Assembly (NCBI GenBank): GCA_002344075.1
Contig: DDTM01000116.1
Span: 5,685-39,571 of the forward strand
DNA length: 33,887 nt
Source: Bacteroidetes bacterium UBA2364
Lineage (GTDB): Bacteria; Bacteroidota; Rhodothermia; Rhodothermales; UBA2364
Reading direction: 5' to 3'
The notes beneath the pieces are model-generated. The model saw only the letters and a program-made list of their open reading frames with translations, did not search any database and was not told the DNA's origin. Shown one piece after another: positions 33,797 through 33,887 of the stretch; the first letter of the stretch is position 1, and every line of letters begins with the position of its first letter. The position numbers and the translations under genes were made by a program.

Positions 33797-33887
33797 ATGG
33801 ATTTATCAAACGACATATCGGTCTTAAAGGATTTAGTGATAGGCTTGCTGGCCAAGGTCGAGCCATTGCTGGCCAAGGTTGCGTCAT
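33797..33887 (+). CDS. Partial coiled-coil ORF at right edge (IS66-like transposase?)
   Basis: Thirty codons are visible before the window ends: MDLSNDISVLKDLVIGLLAK, then a heptad repeat LLAKVEP/LLAKVAS. The repeat is mirrored at DNA level by a 14-bp direct repeat (33845-33858 and 33866-33879). A leading D-D/N-I-x-x-L-K-x-L-V followed by coiled coil is typical of the N-terminus of IS66-type transposases, so this may be the left part of an insertion sequence. Too little is present to be sure, and I could not identify a terminal inverted repeat before it. Confidence 0.45.
   Translation, partial: MDLSNDISVLKDLVIGLLAKVEPLLAKVAS

Noticed and set aside
1..33887. CRISPR arrays, tRNA and rRNA genes
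   Set aside because: No regularly spaced direct repeats, no cloverleaf-like segments with T-loop sequence and no rRNA motifs were noticed in the intergenic regions on either strand.

Overview
The window looks like chromosomal DNA of a Gram-negative member of the Bacteroidota/Rhodothermota lineage. The evidence is a subtilase with a C-terminal type IX secretion (T9SS) sorting domain, a Bacteroidota-type promoter in front of lon (TTG, 17 nt, TATCTTTG), starts without clear Shine-Dalgarno sequences, several lipobox lipoproteins and a 6-bladed beta-propeller lipoprotein. I saw no rRNA, tRNA, CRISPR array or complete insertion sequence. All calls come from reading the sequence; nothing was searched against a database.

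Left part (1-9.1 kb): a dispersed repeat, a cystathionine beta-synthase-like enzyme, lon with its own promoter and terminator, and a LamG-membrane-HTH regulator split by an in-frame TAG. These are followed by a minus-strand operon of ALDH7-type dehydrogenase, DprE1-like FAD oxidase and HAD phosphatase. A UbiA-type phosphoribosyl-polyprenol synthase at 17.4 kb would supply the oxidase's substrate, so much of a polyprenyl-phosphoryl-arabinose-type route is present.

The most novel stretch is 9.48-11.10 kb. Four small genes (61-70 aa) encode basic, Pro-rich peptides with Gly-Gly leaders and a shared tail (RR, then V/I, then a D-D/S-Q-N type end). Three of the four are followed by intrinsic terminators, and two share a conserved upstream region. 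I see no transporter or modifying enzyme nearby, so they look like exported peptides served from elsewhere. A MITE-like repeat lies inside the cluster.

Middle (11.1-21.5 kb): M28 peptidase lipoprotein, rhomboid protease, flavodoxin, T9SS-exported subtilase, CBM48 glycan-binding protein, the UbiA protein, a second repeat-associated terminator, DHH phosphoesterase, LACTB-like serine hydrolase and an unknown lipoprotein.

Right part (21.7-33.9 kb): an operon of VWA/HExxH protein, amine oxidase and small membrane protein; a membrane protein plus Rieske oxygenase pair; rdgB-dtd; floA; moaC; and the decayed C-terminus of a HmuY-like gene. Next is a tight four-gene minus-strand operon: unknown lipoprotein, 6-bladed beta-propeller lipoprotein, then two paralogous secreted 8-cysteine peptides, the first frameshifted. 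This resembles the pairing of propellers with NVEALA-type peptides in Bacteroidales. The window ends with a PaaI-type thioesterase and the start of a coiled-coil ORF cut by the edge.
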